From the NCBI RefSeq assembly GCF_900142545.1, contig NZ_FRBF01000004.1, positions 124,001 through 188,000 of the forward strand: DNA of 64,000 bases, given 5' to 3'. The notes under the pieces are model-generated. The model saw only the letters and a program-made list of their open reading frames with translations, had not been told where the DNA came from and searched no databases. Origin of the DNA: Fibrobacter sp. UWT2 (lineage in GTDB: Bacteria; Fibrobacterota; Fibrobacteria; Fibrobacterales; Fibrobacteraceae). Position 1 is the first letter of the stretch. Every line of letters begins with the position of its first letter. A program made the translations under genes and the position numbers. Below are positions 24,610 through 32,172 of the stretch, piece after piece.

Positions 24610-24627
24610 AATTAGACTTCCTAAATT
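24599..24627 (+). promoter_or_regulatory. trpB promoter
   Basis: TTGCCA (24599-24604), 17-base spacer, TAAATT (24622-24627), with ACCCCTTGCCA around the -35. The box overlaps the last codons of the pyrophosphatase gene. The leader ATG begins 8 bases after the -10. Confidence 0.65.
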
Positions 24628-24634
24628 AGCGCAC

Positions 24635-24691
24635 ATGAAGATGAATTCAGCAATCCGTTTCAACCGCTGGTGGTGGGGCTCTACTAAATAG
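24635..24691 (+). CDS. trpL: trp leader peptide upstream of trpB
   Basis: 18-codon frame MKMNSAIRFNRWWWGSTK and stop, with three consecutive Trp codons at 24668-24676. A second in-frame ATG at 24641 would give 16 codons. No Shine-Dalgarno sequence is visible and the transcription start is expected at about 24634, so translation is probably leaderless or nearly so. Confidence 0.82.
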   Translation: MKMNSAIRFNRWWWGSTK

Positions 24692-24761
24692 AGTCCGTTT
24701 TGCTGATTTCATCAAGTGTTTTGTAAAAGGCTTTCGGACTCACCGAAGGCCTTTAATTTTT
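24675..24761 (+). promoter_or_regulatory. trp attenuator upstream of trpB
   Basis: Arms 1:2 GGGCTCTA (24676-24683) with TAGAGTCC (24689-24696), 8 pairs including one G-U. Arms 2:3 GAGTCCG (24691-24697) with CGGACTC (24735-24741), 7 perfect pairs. Terminator 3:4 AAAGGCTTTCGG (24726-24737) with CCGAAGGCCTTT (24743-24754), 12 pairs, followed by AATTTTTA. The arrangement is that of a ribosome-dependent attenuator; starvation for Trp should open trpBA. Confidence 0.82.
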
Positions 24762-24798
24762 ACCCTGAGAACTTTTAACCCCAACCCCTCCGCTCAAA

Positions 24799-26127
24799 AT
24801 GACTCACGCAACTATAACCCCCACACCTCAAAGCGCCGTAGGCGCGACCTCACACCTCATAACCTCTGACAACGGTTTCTTTGACAAGTTCGGCGGCAAG
24901 TATGTTGCCGAAATCATCCGCCGTCCGCTCGACGACCTCGAAGCGGCTTTCAACAAGTACATCCATGATCCGGAATTCCTCGAAGAGCTCCGTATCATTC
25001 AGCGCGACTACATTGGCCGCGAAACGCCGCTGTACTTTGCTCCGACCGCCACGGAACTCCTGGGCGGCGCTCAGATCTACATCAAGCTCGAAGGCCTTGC
25101 CAACACCGGTGCGCACAAGATCAACAACGCCATCGGTCAGTGCCTTTTGGCCAAGAAGATGGGCAAGACCCGCATCATCGCCGAAACGGGTGCCGGTCAG
25201 CACGGCCTTGCCACTGCAGCCGCTTGCGCCAAGCTAGGCCTTGAATGTGTGGTGTACATGGGCGAGGTGGACGTTCGCCGCCAGCAGCCGAACGTGGCGA
25301 CCATGGAAATGTACGGCGCCAAGGTCGTGCCGGTCACGAGCGGTGCCCGCACCCTTAAGGATGCCGTGAACGAAGCCATGCGCGACTGGGCTACGAATTT
25401 CAAGAACACGCACTATGTGCTCGGTTCTGCTCTCGGTCCGGCTCCGTTCCCGGATATTGTTCGTACCTTCCAGTCCATTATCGGTGAAGAAGTCAAGCGC
25501 CAGGCTGCTGAACGCAATATCGACATCGCTGCTGTGGTCGCTTGCGTGGGTGGCGGTAGCAACTCTATCGGCGTGTTCACTCCGTTTATCGAAGACAAGA
25601 ATGTGCGCTTGATTGGTGCCGAAGCCGGTGGCATCGGTCCGAACAAGGGTGAAAACGCCGCCCGCATGACGGGTAACGCTAGCCGCGAAGGTATTCTGCA
25701 GGGTTACAAGAGCCGCTTCCTCATCGATGAAGACGGTCAGTCGCTGCCGACCCGTTCTATTTCGGCAGGCCTTGACTACATGGGAATCGGCCCGCAGCTT
25801 GCCGCCCTCGGCGAATCTGGCCGCGTGGAATTCACGGCAATTCTCGACAAGGAAGCTCTTGAAGCGGTGAAGTTCTTTGCCCGCAACGAAGGCATTCTCT
25901 TTGCTCTCGAAAGCGCTCACGCAGGTGCTGCCGCCATGAAGATTGCAAAGGAACTTCCGAAGAACAAGGCGCTTGTCATCAACATGAGTGGCCGCGGCGA
26001 CAAGGACATCTTTATCACAAGCCCCGTGTTCCGCCCCGAAAAGTGGAAGGAATTCCTGAAGGCAGAACTTGTTCGCCTCGAAAACAACGAAGACATCCAC
26101 GACGCCGAAATTATGACAAGGAAGTAA
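24799..26127 (+). CDS. trpB: Tryptophan synthase beta chain
   Basis: PLP enzyme joining indole and serine, working with TrpA. 442 residues. PLP lysine in GAHKINNAIGQ, catalytic Glu in AETGAGQHGLATA, phosphate-binding loop CVGGGSNSIG, and INMSGRGDKDIF near the end. It is longer than the usual 395-410 residues: an N-terminal extension of about 20 residues (MTHATITPTPQSAVGATSHL) is partly encoded by a hairpin repeat (24826-24851), and there is a C-terminal tail of about 25 residues. The homologous core begins near DNGFFDKFGGKYV. Controlled by the upstream attenuator; 5 bases to trpA. Confidence 0.95.
   Translation: MTHATITPTPQSAVGATSHLITSDNGFFDKFGGKYVAEIIRRPLDDLEAAFNKYIHDPEFLEELRIIQRDYIGRETPLYFAPTATELLGGAQIYIKLEGLANTGAHKINNAIGQCLLAKKMGKTRIIAETGAGQHGLATAAACAKLGLECVVYMGEVDVRRQQPNVATMEMYGAKVVPVTSGARTLKDAVNEAMRDWATNFKNTHYVLGSALGPAPFPDIVRTFQSIIGEEVKRQAAERNIDIAAVVACVGGGSNSIGVFTPFIEDKNVRLIGAEAGGIGPNKGENAARMTGNASREGILQGYKSRFLIDEDGQSLPTRSISAGLDYMGIGPQLAALGESGRVEFTAILDKEALEAVKFFARNEGILFALESAHAGAAAMKIAKELPKNKALVINMSGRGDKDIFITSPVFRPEKWKEFLKAELVRLENNEDIHDAEIMTRK
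24826..24851. repeat. Hairpin repeat inside the start of trpB
   Basis: CCTCAAA-GCGCC-GTA-GGCGC-GACCTC. Same layout as two copies at 59345-59397 but with a different, still self-complementary stem. It encodes PQSAVGATS of the TrpB extension. Confidence 0.7.
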
Positions 26128-26132
26128 TCACC

Positions 26133-26885
26133 ATGAATTTAATGTCTCATCTTATTGCGGGTTTTCCTGACGCAGAAACTTCTATCGCTATCGCCGACGC
26201 ACTTGTGAAGGGTGGCGCCAACATTCTTGAAATCCAGCTTGCCTTTAGCGATCCGAGTGCCGACGGCCCTGCCATTCAGACGGCTTCGACCATCGCTCTC
26301 GACAAGGGGTACTCCACCAAGCAGGGCCTCGAAATCGTGAAGAGGATTCACGATCGTCACCCTGAAACGCCAATCTACATCATGACTTACGGCTCGCTCG
26401 CCTTTACCCCCGGCGTCGAAAATTTCGTCAAGATGTGCAAGGACGTGGGCGTTTCCGCTTGCATCATTCCGGACTTGCCGTTCGACGGTGACGAAGGTCT
26501 GACTGAAGCTTGCAAGAAGCACGGCCTCGAAAACATTCCGGTGGCGGCCCCCAGCATGACCAAGGAACGCCTCGAAACGATGGCTTCCAAGGGCTTTAAG
26601 TACATTTACGCAGCACTCCGCGCGGGTACGACCGGTAGCGAAACTACCATTGACCAGGCAACACTCGACTTTATCGACACGGTCGGTAAGGGTGGCGCAA
26701 AAGTGCTTGGTGGCTTCGGTATCCGCAATGGAGAGCAATCCAAGGTGCTCAGCAAGCATGTGTACGCCGTGGTCGCGGGCTCCGTATTCGTGAACATCGT
26801 GCTGAACAACGAAAACTTCGCCGAAGGCCGCAAAAAAGCCATCGCCGAAATCGAGGCGAAGGCTAAGGAAATTTCGGGAAATTAA
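26133..26885 (+). CDS. trpA: Tryptophan synthase alpha chain
   Basis: Cleaves indole-3-glycerol phosphate to indole and glyceraldehyde-3-phosphate, passing indole to TrpB. 250 residues. Catalytic Glu in ILEIQLAFSDPSADGPAIQ and catalytic Asp in the same ADGP segment; phosphate-site GGFGIRNGEQ and VAGSVFVNI near the end. About 18 residues shorter than the E. coli chain at the N-terminus, starting MNLMSHLIAGFPD, so the first helix is missing. ATG 26133 follows trpB by 5 bases; longer in-frame starts would run into trpB. Confidence 0.94.
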   Translation: MNLMSHLIAGFPDAETSIAIADALVKGGANILEIQLAFSDPSADGPAIQTASTIALDKGYSTKQGLEIVKRIHDRHPETPIYIMTYGSLAFTPGVENFVKMCKDVGVSACIIPDLPFDGDEGLTEACKKHGLENIPVAAPSMTKERLETMASKGFKYIYAALRAGTTGSETTIDQATLDFIDTVGKGGAKVLGGFGIRNGEQSKVLSKHVYAVVAGSVFVNIVLNNENFAEGRKKAIAEIEAKAKEISGN

Positions 26886-26906
26886 GTCAGTTCTTCTCTG
26901 AGAGAG

Positions 26907-26942
26907 AAAGCCGGTGGAGCGATTCCATCGGCTTTTTGTTTT
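26907..26942 (+). terminator. Terminator after trpBA
   Basis: AAAGCCGGTGGA (26907-26918) with TCCATCGGCTTT (26924-26935), 12 pairs including one G-T, followed by TTGTTTT. It reaches the stop codon of the convergent gene at 26941. Confidence 0.8.
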
Positions 26943-27255
26943 ACTTCTTGAATTTGACGGCGGTTCCGTAAGCAATGATTTCTGCGGAGCCTGCCATCAC
27001 CGAGGCGGTTGCGAAGCGCACGTTCACGATGGCGTCTGCCCCAATCATTCCGGCCTGATTTTCCATACGTTCAATAGCGATGTTCCGAGCGTCGTTCAGC
27101 ATCTCGGTGTAGCCGGCGATTTCGCCACCTACAAGCGTCTTGAGCCCGGCAAATACGTCGCGCACCACGTTCTTGCTAAAGACCACGCTCCCACGCACCA
27201 TCTGAAGCGTTTCGATTTCTTTGCCGGTGATAAAGTCTGTTGTGTAGAGTTTCAT
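26941..27255 (-). CDS. YbjQ/UPF0145 family protein
   Basis: 104 residues, soluble. The family core is recognisable: VVRDVFAGLKTLVGGEI, ARNIAIERMENQA and GADAIVNVRFATASV, with the final AYGTAVKFKK. The family forms small pentameric alpha/beta rings; a heavy-metal-binding label is often attached but the function is not established. Convergent with trpA. GGAG lies 7 bases before the ATG. Confidence 0.85.
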   Translation of the reverse strand: MKLYTTDFITGKEIETLQMVRGSVVFSKNVVRDVFAGLKTLVGGEIAGYTEMLNDARNIAIERMENQAGMIGADAIVNVRFATASVMAGSAEIIAYGTAVKFKK

Positions 27256-27394
27256 ATGTTCTCCTTTTTGTTTGTTTAAATATAAAACAATGCGCCCGAA
27301 AGGGTGTGCGCTTTATCGGTCTTATTTTGTTCTTGGTCGTGAAAAACTATTTTTGTCTTGTATATTTGAATTTCTTTGGAAAATGGGAGGCGTT

Positions 27395-28075
27395 GTGAAA
27401 ATTTTTTTGGCGATGGCAGCGTTGATTCTTCTAGCTGCCTGTAGCGGTGACGGTTCTTCTACCGGAGCTATCGGCGGTTCTGGTAATGAGGCTGCTAGCG
27501 AATATAATCCCGTATCGAATACGGTTAAAGATTTACGAGATGGCAAGACCTACAAGACTGTGAAAATTGGCAATCAAGTCTGGATGGCCGAAAACCTTGA
27601 TTATGAAACGGCCAACAGCATCTGCGGAGAAATGGAATACCTTACCTTGTACGGCTGTCTTTATTCATGGGACGAAGCAAAGACCGCATGCCCCGTCGGC
27701 TGGCGCTTGCCAAGCCAGGCGGAATGGAATACTTTGATTGAATTTGTCGGAGATTCTGCCACGGCAGGGAAGATTCTCAAGGCCACGAATACTTGGAGCG
27801 ATAAAGGGCATTACAAAGACGGTACCGATGATTACGGCTTTACCGCATTGCCGGGCGGCGTACGCCTCCCGCAAAAGGGCAAGACGCATCAGTCGTTTGT
27901 CAGTTCGGGAGCCTTCTTCTGGAGCGCCACCGAGGTCGATGACGATGAGTCAATCACCTTGGTTCTGCGATACGAAAACGATGCAGCGACATTGTTCGAA
28001 AACTACAAGGACGCCGGCGTCAGCGTCCGCTGTTTGAAAAATTCAGTTTTAGGGGGCAGAACCCTTGTCTACTAA
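27395..28075 (+). CDS. Lipoprotein with Fibrobacter succinogenes major paralogous domain
   Basis: 226 residues from GTG 27395, which has GGGAGG 4 bases upstream and gives a clean signal VKIFLAMAALILLAA-C; an in-frame ATG further upstream would add a non-signal leader. The FISUMP domain covers about residues 45-218: VKDLRDGKTYKTVKIGNQVWMAENLDY (cited by ends VKDLRDGKTYKTV and WMAENLDY), YGCLYSWDEAKTACPVGWRLPS, GGVRLP, FFWSATE and VSVRCLK. The family is very numerous in Fibrobacter and Bacteroidota and is related to C-type-lectin-like/sulfatase-modifying folds; ligands are unknown. TATATTTG at 27360 could be its -10 element. Confidence 0.85.
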   Translation: MKIFLAMAALILLAACSGDGSSTGAIGGSGNEAASEYNPVSNTVKDLRDGKTYKTVKIGNQVWMAENLDYETANSICGEMEYLTLYGCLYSWDEAKTACPVGWRLPSQAEWNTLIEFVGDSATAGKILKATNTWSDKGHYKDGTDDYGFTALPGGVRLPQKGKTHQSFVSSGAFFWSATEVDDDESITLVLRYENDAATLFENYKDAGVSVRCLKNSVLGGRTLVY

Positions 28076-28693
28076 TTACAGAGTTGCCTGGAACTGGTGG
28101 AATTTTTCCAGGAGTTCGGCGTAGGTCTTGGTGGATTCGAGCTGCGGGAACTGGGCAACGATGGAGTCCGGGGCGCAGAAGAAGCAGCCTTTGTCGGCCT
28201 GCTTGAGCATGCCCGTGTCGTTGAAGGAATCGCCCGAGGCGAATACCTTGAAGTTGAGGTCCTGCAGGTGCTTCACGACTTTCGTCTTCTGGTCGGTGAG
28301 TCGCAGGTGGTAACCCTTGATCATGTCGTTTTCGACTTCCAGGTTGTGGCAGAATATGGTCGGGAATCCGAGATTCTTCATGATGGGGTAGGCGAATTCC
28401 TGGAACGTGTCCGAAAGAATAATCACCTGGGCTTCGTCGCGGAGTTTGTCCATAAAGTCGCGGGCGCCGTCGAGCAAGCCGAGGTTTGCGATCACGTTCT
28501 GGATGTCCGAAAGCTTGATGCCTTCGCGTTCGAGAATCTTGATGCGGCCCTTCATGAGCACGTCGTAGTCGGGAATGTCGCGGGTGGTGAGACGCAGGTC
28601 CTTGATGCCGGTCTTTTCGGCGACGGCGATCCAAATTTCAGGGGCGAGGACTCCTTCAAGGTCCAGGGTAACGACACATTGCTTGGTAAACAT
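28076..28693 (-). CDS. thrH: Phosphoserine phosphatase / homoserine phosphotransferase, ThrH type
   Basis: HAD-superfamily enzyme, 205 residues, the same length as known ThrH. Motif I VVTLDLEGVLAPEIWI, where ThrH has DLEGVL with the nucleophile Asp followed by Leu-Glu; motif II IILSDTFQEF; motif III lysine near TKVVKHL; motif IV ASGDSFNDTGML. Inferred to remove phosphate from phosphoserine and possibly transfer it to homoserine, linking serine and threonine synthesis; a threonine synthase gene lies 3.5 kb away. It follows hslO by 4 bases and stops right next to the convergent FISUMP gene. Confidence 0.9.
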   Translation of the reverse strand: MFTKQCVVTLDLEGVLAPEIWIAVAEKTGIKDLRLTTRDIPDYDVLMKGRIKILEREGIKLSDIQNVIANLGLLDGARDFMDKLRDEAQVIILSDTFQEFAYPIMKNLGFPTIFCHNLEVENDMIKGYHLRLTDQKTKVVKHLQDLNFKVFASGDSFNDTGMLKQADKGCFFCAPDSIVAQFPQLESTKTYAELLEKFHQFQATL

Positions 28694-28697
28694 AGGG

Positions 28698-29576
28698 CTA
28701 TTTCTTCCGGTCTTTAATAATTTCTCTCAGGTCCGCAATCGTAATCTGGTACGGGGTGCGGCAGAAGTCGCAAATCACTTCGAGGTCCTTGCCTTCTTTT
28801 TCGAGATCCTGCAAGTCCTTGAGCGGGAGCGTTGCAAGCGTTGCCACGGTGCGTTCGCGGCTGCAGGGGCAGTAGGCCTTGGGGTCGATTTCTTTGACGA
28901 TGTCGATTTCGTAGGGGCCGCGCAGCTGGTCCAACAGTTCGTCGAGGTCAAAGCCTTCGGGCGTGTTCATGTCGCAGAACTTCGGCAAGTTCTGGATGAT
29001 GACTTCGATCAGGTTGATGTCCTTGTCTTCGAGGTCGGGGAAGGCTTCGATGTAGAAACCGGCGGCGTAGTCGAGCTTGCTCGGGTCTTCTTTATTGAAG
29101 GCGGCTTCGATGCCCACGGCCGAGCGGATCTGTTCGGACTGCAAAAGGTAGGTGGCGAGGTTCTGACCCATCGATACGGCGGGAGCCTCGATAATGCTTT
29201 CGTGGACGCGCTTGCCCTGTTCGTTCAGTTTGACGACGCGTACACTCTGCGGAATCAGGGCGGGTTCGTTACCGCCAACAGCTTGGAGTTCCGGCTGCGG
29301 AATCATGGCGCGGACCAAGCCCTGCGGCGTGGAGTCCGACTGCACCAACGTGATTTCGCCCGAGAAACGGGTGGTAAAGCTCACTGTGCCCGGGAACTTG
29401 AGCGAGGCGCTCAAGAAAATGCTTGCGATGGAGTTTTCGGCCAGGAGTTTGAGGGCGAAACCCTGTGCGTTATGCTTCTTGCCGATTTCGTTCATCGTCG
29501 CGGTCAAGTCGACGACAATCAGGCGGAAGGGCGTCTTCTTGCCCGTAGCGCGGATAATGCGGTCCTTGAAATTCAT
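28698..29576 (-). CDS. hslO: Hsp33 redox-regulated chaperone
   Basis: 292 residues. The C-terminal zinc-binding redox switch is complete: CPC in DPKAYCPCSRER and CDFC in VICDFCRTPY about 30 residues later. N-terminal domain features RIIRATGKKTPFRLIVVD and later GGNEPALIP, with a linker helix. Known to be activated by oxidation and unfolding to bind client proteins in the cytosol. Upstream gene of a pair with thrH. Confidence 0.92.
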   Translation of the reverse strand: MNFKDRIIRATGKKTPFRLIVVDLTATMNEIGKKHNAQGFALKLLAENSIASIFLSASLKFPGTVSFTTRFSGEITLVQSDSTPQGLVRAMIPQPELQAVGGNEPALIPQSVRVVKLNEQGKRVHESIIEAPAVSMGQNLATYLLQSEQIRSAVGIEAAFNKEDPSKLDYAAGFYIEAFPDLEDKDINLIEVIIQNLPKFCDMNTPEGFDLDELLDQLRGPYEIDIVKEIDPKAYCPCSRERTVATLATLPLKDLQDLEKEGKDLEVICDFCRTPYQITIADLREIIKDRKK

Positions 29577-29595
29577 GGCCCAAAGATAGAATTTT

Positions 29596-29627
29596 AGACG
29601 AGAGGCGAGAGACGAAAGACGAGAGAA
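29596..29627. repeat. Purine-rich GACGAGAG short tandem repeat
   Basis: Four imperfect copies of GACGARAGR/GGCGAGAGA in a row. Lies between hslO and the dispersed repeat. No coding role. Confidence 0.55.
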
Positions 29628-29637
29628 AGTTGGTGTT

Positions 29638-29682
29638 GTGTCATCCTGAGCGAAGAACCATAGGTTCGGAGTCGAAGGATCT
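29638..29682. repeat. Dispersed repeat, intergenic copy
   Basis: TGTCATCCTGAGCGAAG ... GTCGAAGGATCT with an inner hairpin GAACC-AT-AGGTTC. Outer ends match the copy inside trpF. Such TCATCCTGAGCG...GTCGAAGGAT elements occur widely in bacteria; the mechanism of spread is not clear. Confidence 0.7.
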
Positions 29683-29721
29683 AATGATTTTTAATTAGAT
29701 TTCATAAAAAAGAGGTTTAAT

Positions 29722-30267
29722 ATGCAAATACTTTTCTTGATGGCTGATGGTTTCGAAGAAACCGAGTTTGTGACCCCGTTTGACTACTTGCAGCGTGCTG
29801 GAATCGATGTTGCCTTGGCGTCTATTTCGGGCAACACCGAAGTGGTGGGTGCCCATGGCCTTGCGATTGCGACCGACTTTGCTCTTTCGGGTGCCGATAC
29901 AGCCGCTTTTGACGGCGTTCTTTTGCCCGGCGGCGGCATTGGCGTCAAGAATCTGAAGGCTTCTGCCGAAGTGGAAAAAGTTATTCACGAATTCAACGAC
30001 AAAGGCAAGTGGATTTTTGCGATTTGCGCGGCTCCGCTGGTACTCAGCAAGGCGGGAATCCTTGCCGATAAGACTGCGACCTGTTTCCCGGGCTGCGAAA
30101 GTGAACTTGTCTGTAAAAAGTTCGTTGAAGACCGCGTGGTCGTAGACGGGAACATCGTCACGAGCCGTGGCGCAGGCTCTGCCGAAGAATTTGCTTTTGA
30201 ATGCATTGCGCAGCTTGGCGGCCGCGAACTTACGGAAAAAATCCGCAAGCAGGTCGTGGCTCGATAG
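29722..30267 (+). CDS. DJ-1/PfpI family protein
   Basis: 181 residues, flavodoxin-like DJ-1 fold. The conserved elbow cysteine is in FAICAAPLVLSKAG (about residue 103), with acidic partner in the N-terminal DGFEETEFV and the glycine-rich LLPGGGIGVKNLK. Closest to the DJ-1/YajL group linked to protection against glyoxal and oxidative damage, or chaperone activity; the exact activity is debated. GAGG lies about 6 bases before the ATG. Single gene, convergent with sufB (8-base gap). Confidence 0.88.
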   Translation: MQILFLMADGFEETEFVTPFDYLQRAGIDVALASISGNTEVVGAHGLAIATDFALSGADTAAFDGVLLPGGGIGVKNLKASAEVEKVIHEFNDKGKWIFAICAAPLVLSKAGILADKTATCFPGCESELVCKKFVEDRVVVDGNIVTSRGAGSAEEFAFECIAQLGGRELTEKIRKQVVAR

Positions 30268-30274
30268 ATTGCCG

Positions 30275-31690
30275 CTAACCTACAGAATGTTCGAGTTTAA
30301 GTGTCAGTAACTGACGGGCTTCCGTGGCGAATTCGCCCGGGAGCTCTTTAAATACATCTTTGCAGAATCCGCCGACCATCGCTTGGATGGCGTCTTCGCG
30401 CTTGATGCCGCGGCTTTCGAAGTAGAAAAGCTGGTCTTCGCTGATGCGGCTGGTCGTTGCCTCGTGTTCGGTGGTGGAGCTGGCGTTAGCGACGGTGATG
30501 TAGGGGAAGGTGTGAGCCGCACTCTTGTCACCCACGAGCATGCTGTCGCACTGGGTGTAGTTGCGGGCACCCGTGGCCGACTTGTGAATGTTCACTTCGC
30601 CGCGGTAGGCGTTGCTAGAATAGTCGGCGCTGATGCCCTTACTGATGATGGTGCTCTTGGTGTTCTTGCCAATGTGGATCATCTTGGTGCCGGTATCGGC
30701 CTGCATGTGCCCGTTGGTAAGGGCCACGCTGTAAAATTCTCCGACGGAGTTGTCGCCCAGCAGCACGCAGCTCGGATACTTCCAAGTGATGGCAGAACCT
30801 GTTTCGACCTGCGTCCAGCTGATGCGGCTGTTCTTGCCGGCACACTTACCGCGCTTCGTGACAAAGTTGTACACACCGCCGGCTCCCGTTTCACGGTCGC
30901 CCGCGTACCAGTTCTGCACGGTGGAATACTTGATGCTGGCGTTATCCTTCGCCACCAGTTCCACGATAGCGCTGTGCAACTGCTTGCTGCTGAATTCCGG
31001 CGCCGTGCAACCTTCGAGGTAGCTGACGCTCGCACCTTCATCAGCGATAATCAGGGTACGTTCGAACTGGCCTGCTTCCTTGTTGTTGATGCGGAAGTAG
31101 GTGGAAAGATCCATCGGGCACTTGACTCCAGGCGGAATGTAGACGAAACTTCCGTCACCAAAGACTGCGCTGTTGAGGGCCGCAAAGTAGTTGTCGCCAG
31201 ACGGCACCACGCTTCCCAGGTATTCCTCGATGAGTTCGGGGTATTCCTTGATGGCGTCGCTAATGCTGCAGAACAAAATGCCCATTTCCATGAGCTTGCG
31301 CTTGTGGCTGGTGTATATGCTCACCGAGTCAAAGACCGCGTCCACGGCCACGTTGGCCAGTCTCTTCTGTTCGTCCAGCGGGATGCCGAGCTTTTCGAAG
31401 GTGGCCAAGAGTTCCGGATCCACGTCTTCAATCTTTTCGTGGCTTTTCTTGGTCTTCGGGGCGGAGTAGTAGACAATGTCTTGCAGGTCCACCGGAGCAA
31501 AACTCAGTTCGCCCCAGTTCGGCTGCTCCATGGTCTTGAGCTTTTCATACGCTTTCAGTCGGAAATCGAGCATGAACTGCGGTTCACCGCGGAGCTTGGA
31601 TGCCCTGCGGATAACATCTTCGTTCAGACCTTTCTCGAAGGCCTCGTTCTCGATATCCGTTACAAAACCGTATTTATAGTTTTCGCTCAT
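30275..31690 (-). CDS. sufB: Fe-S cluster assembly scaffold SufB
   Basis: 471 residues from ATG 31690 (AAGGTG 4 bases upstream); a start at 31714 adds MHAQKRCK and lies within the likely promoter. SufB features: [47 protein letters not shown] (cited by ends [11 protein letters not shown] and FVYIPPG), [17 protein letters not shown], and [16 protein letters not shown] ending in GGFCKDVF. SufB normally builds Fe-S clusters with SufC ATPase and SufD. No sufC, sufD or sufS is adjacent, so partners must be encoded elsewhere. Confidence 0.93.
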   Translation of the reverse strand: MSENYKYGFVTDIENEAFEKGLNEDVIRRASKLRGEPQFMLDFRLKAYEKLKTMEQPNWGELSFAPVDLQDIVYYSAPKTKKSHEKIEDVDPELLATFEKLGIPLDEQKRLANVAVDAVFDSVSIYTSHKRKLMEMGILFCSISDAIKEYPELIEEYLGSVVPSGDNYFAALNSAVFGDGSFVYIPPGVKCPMDLSTYFRINNKEAGQFERTLIIADEGASVSYLEGCTAPEFSSKQLHSAIVELVAKDNASIKYSTVQNWYAGDRETGAGGVYNFVTKRGKCAGKNSRISWTQVETGSAITWKYPSCVLLGDNSVGEFYSVALTNGHMQADTGTKMIHIGKNTKSTIISKGISADYSSNAYRGEVNIHKSATGARNYTQCDSMLVGDKSAAHTFPYITVANASSTTEHEATTSRISEDQLFYFESRGIKREDAIQAMVGGFCKDVFKELPGEFATEARQLLTLKLEHSVG

Positions 31691-31811
31691 TTTACACCTT
31701 TTTTGCGCGTGCAAAGATAGTAAAAGGGGGACGATGCGTCCACTGTACTAGTGCAAATTACCATGACTAAGCCGCCCTACACGCAATTCAGCGAAAAATG
31801 AATGCCGAAAA

Positions 31812-31826
31812 TGACAATTTTTGTCA
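31812..31826. promoter_or_regulatory. TGACAA-TTT-TTGTCA dyad
   Basis: Perfect 6-bp palindrome between divergent sufB and the small gene at 31870. Its right arm doubles as a possible -35 (TTGTCA) for the small gene, with TATATTTG at 31839-31846 further down. Possible operator. Confidence 0.4.
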
Positions 31827-31869
31827 CAATTTTAAAGGTATATTTGTATGCGTAAAAGAGAGGTAAATT

Positions 31870-32049
31870 ATGAATCGTTTTAGCATTGTAAATAACAATA
31901 TCCTGTTTTCTTCGCTCCTGATGCTCGCTCCGGCTGTGTTTGGAGTCATGTTCTACGGTTCGGGTAGCGTTGTCGCATCGGTATCGGCCGCAATTGCCTA
32001 TTTGAGCCTAGTCATCGGCGAAAGACTAGATTCTGCACAGAATTCCTAA
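31870..32049 (+). CDS. Small membrane protein, 59 residues
   Basis: MNRFSIVNNN ... ERLDSAQNS, with two hydrophobic segments (about residues 11-29 and 32-51) joined by FYGSGS. GAGAGG lies 6 bases before the ATG, a terminator follows 6 bases after the stop, and the codon pattern resembles the neighbours, so it is probably real. Not recognised; the layout of a two-helix hairpin is common in small inner-membrane proteins. Confidence 0.6.
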   Translation: MNRFSIVNNNILFSSLLMLAPAVFGVMFYGSGSVVASVSAAIAYLSLVIGERLDSAQNS

Positions 32050-32055
32050 AACAAG

Positions 32056-32083
32056 AAAGCTCCGCAGAAATGCGGAGCTTTTC
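32056..32083 (+). terminator. Terminator after the 59-residue gene
   Basis: AAAGCTCCGCA-GAAA-TGCGGAGCTTT (32056-32081), perfect 11-bp stem with a GAAA tetraloop and a short T tail. Symmetrical enough to work in both directions, and thus also for thrC. Confidence 0.8.
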
Positions 32084-32099
32084 TAAGGTTTGGGGCCTT

Positions 32100-32172
32100 C
32101 GACTTGTCGATTAGCGACGTCTGAAAGCCATTTGCTAATGCTGTCGCATTAGCGACGTCTTTCAGCCATTTC
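32100..32172. repeat. Imperfect tandem duplication at the thrC 3' end
   Basis: TTAGCGACGTCT...AGCCATTT occurs at 32111-32134 and 32149-32172 (20 of 24 positions alike). Each copy is preceded by a small, different hairpin: TCGAC-TT-GTCGA and GCTAATGC-TGTC-GCATTAGC. The second copy encodes the last codons of thrC. Confidence 0.65.
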
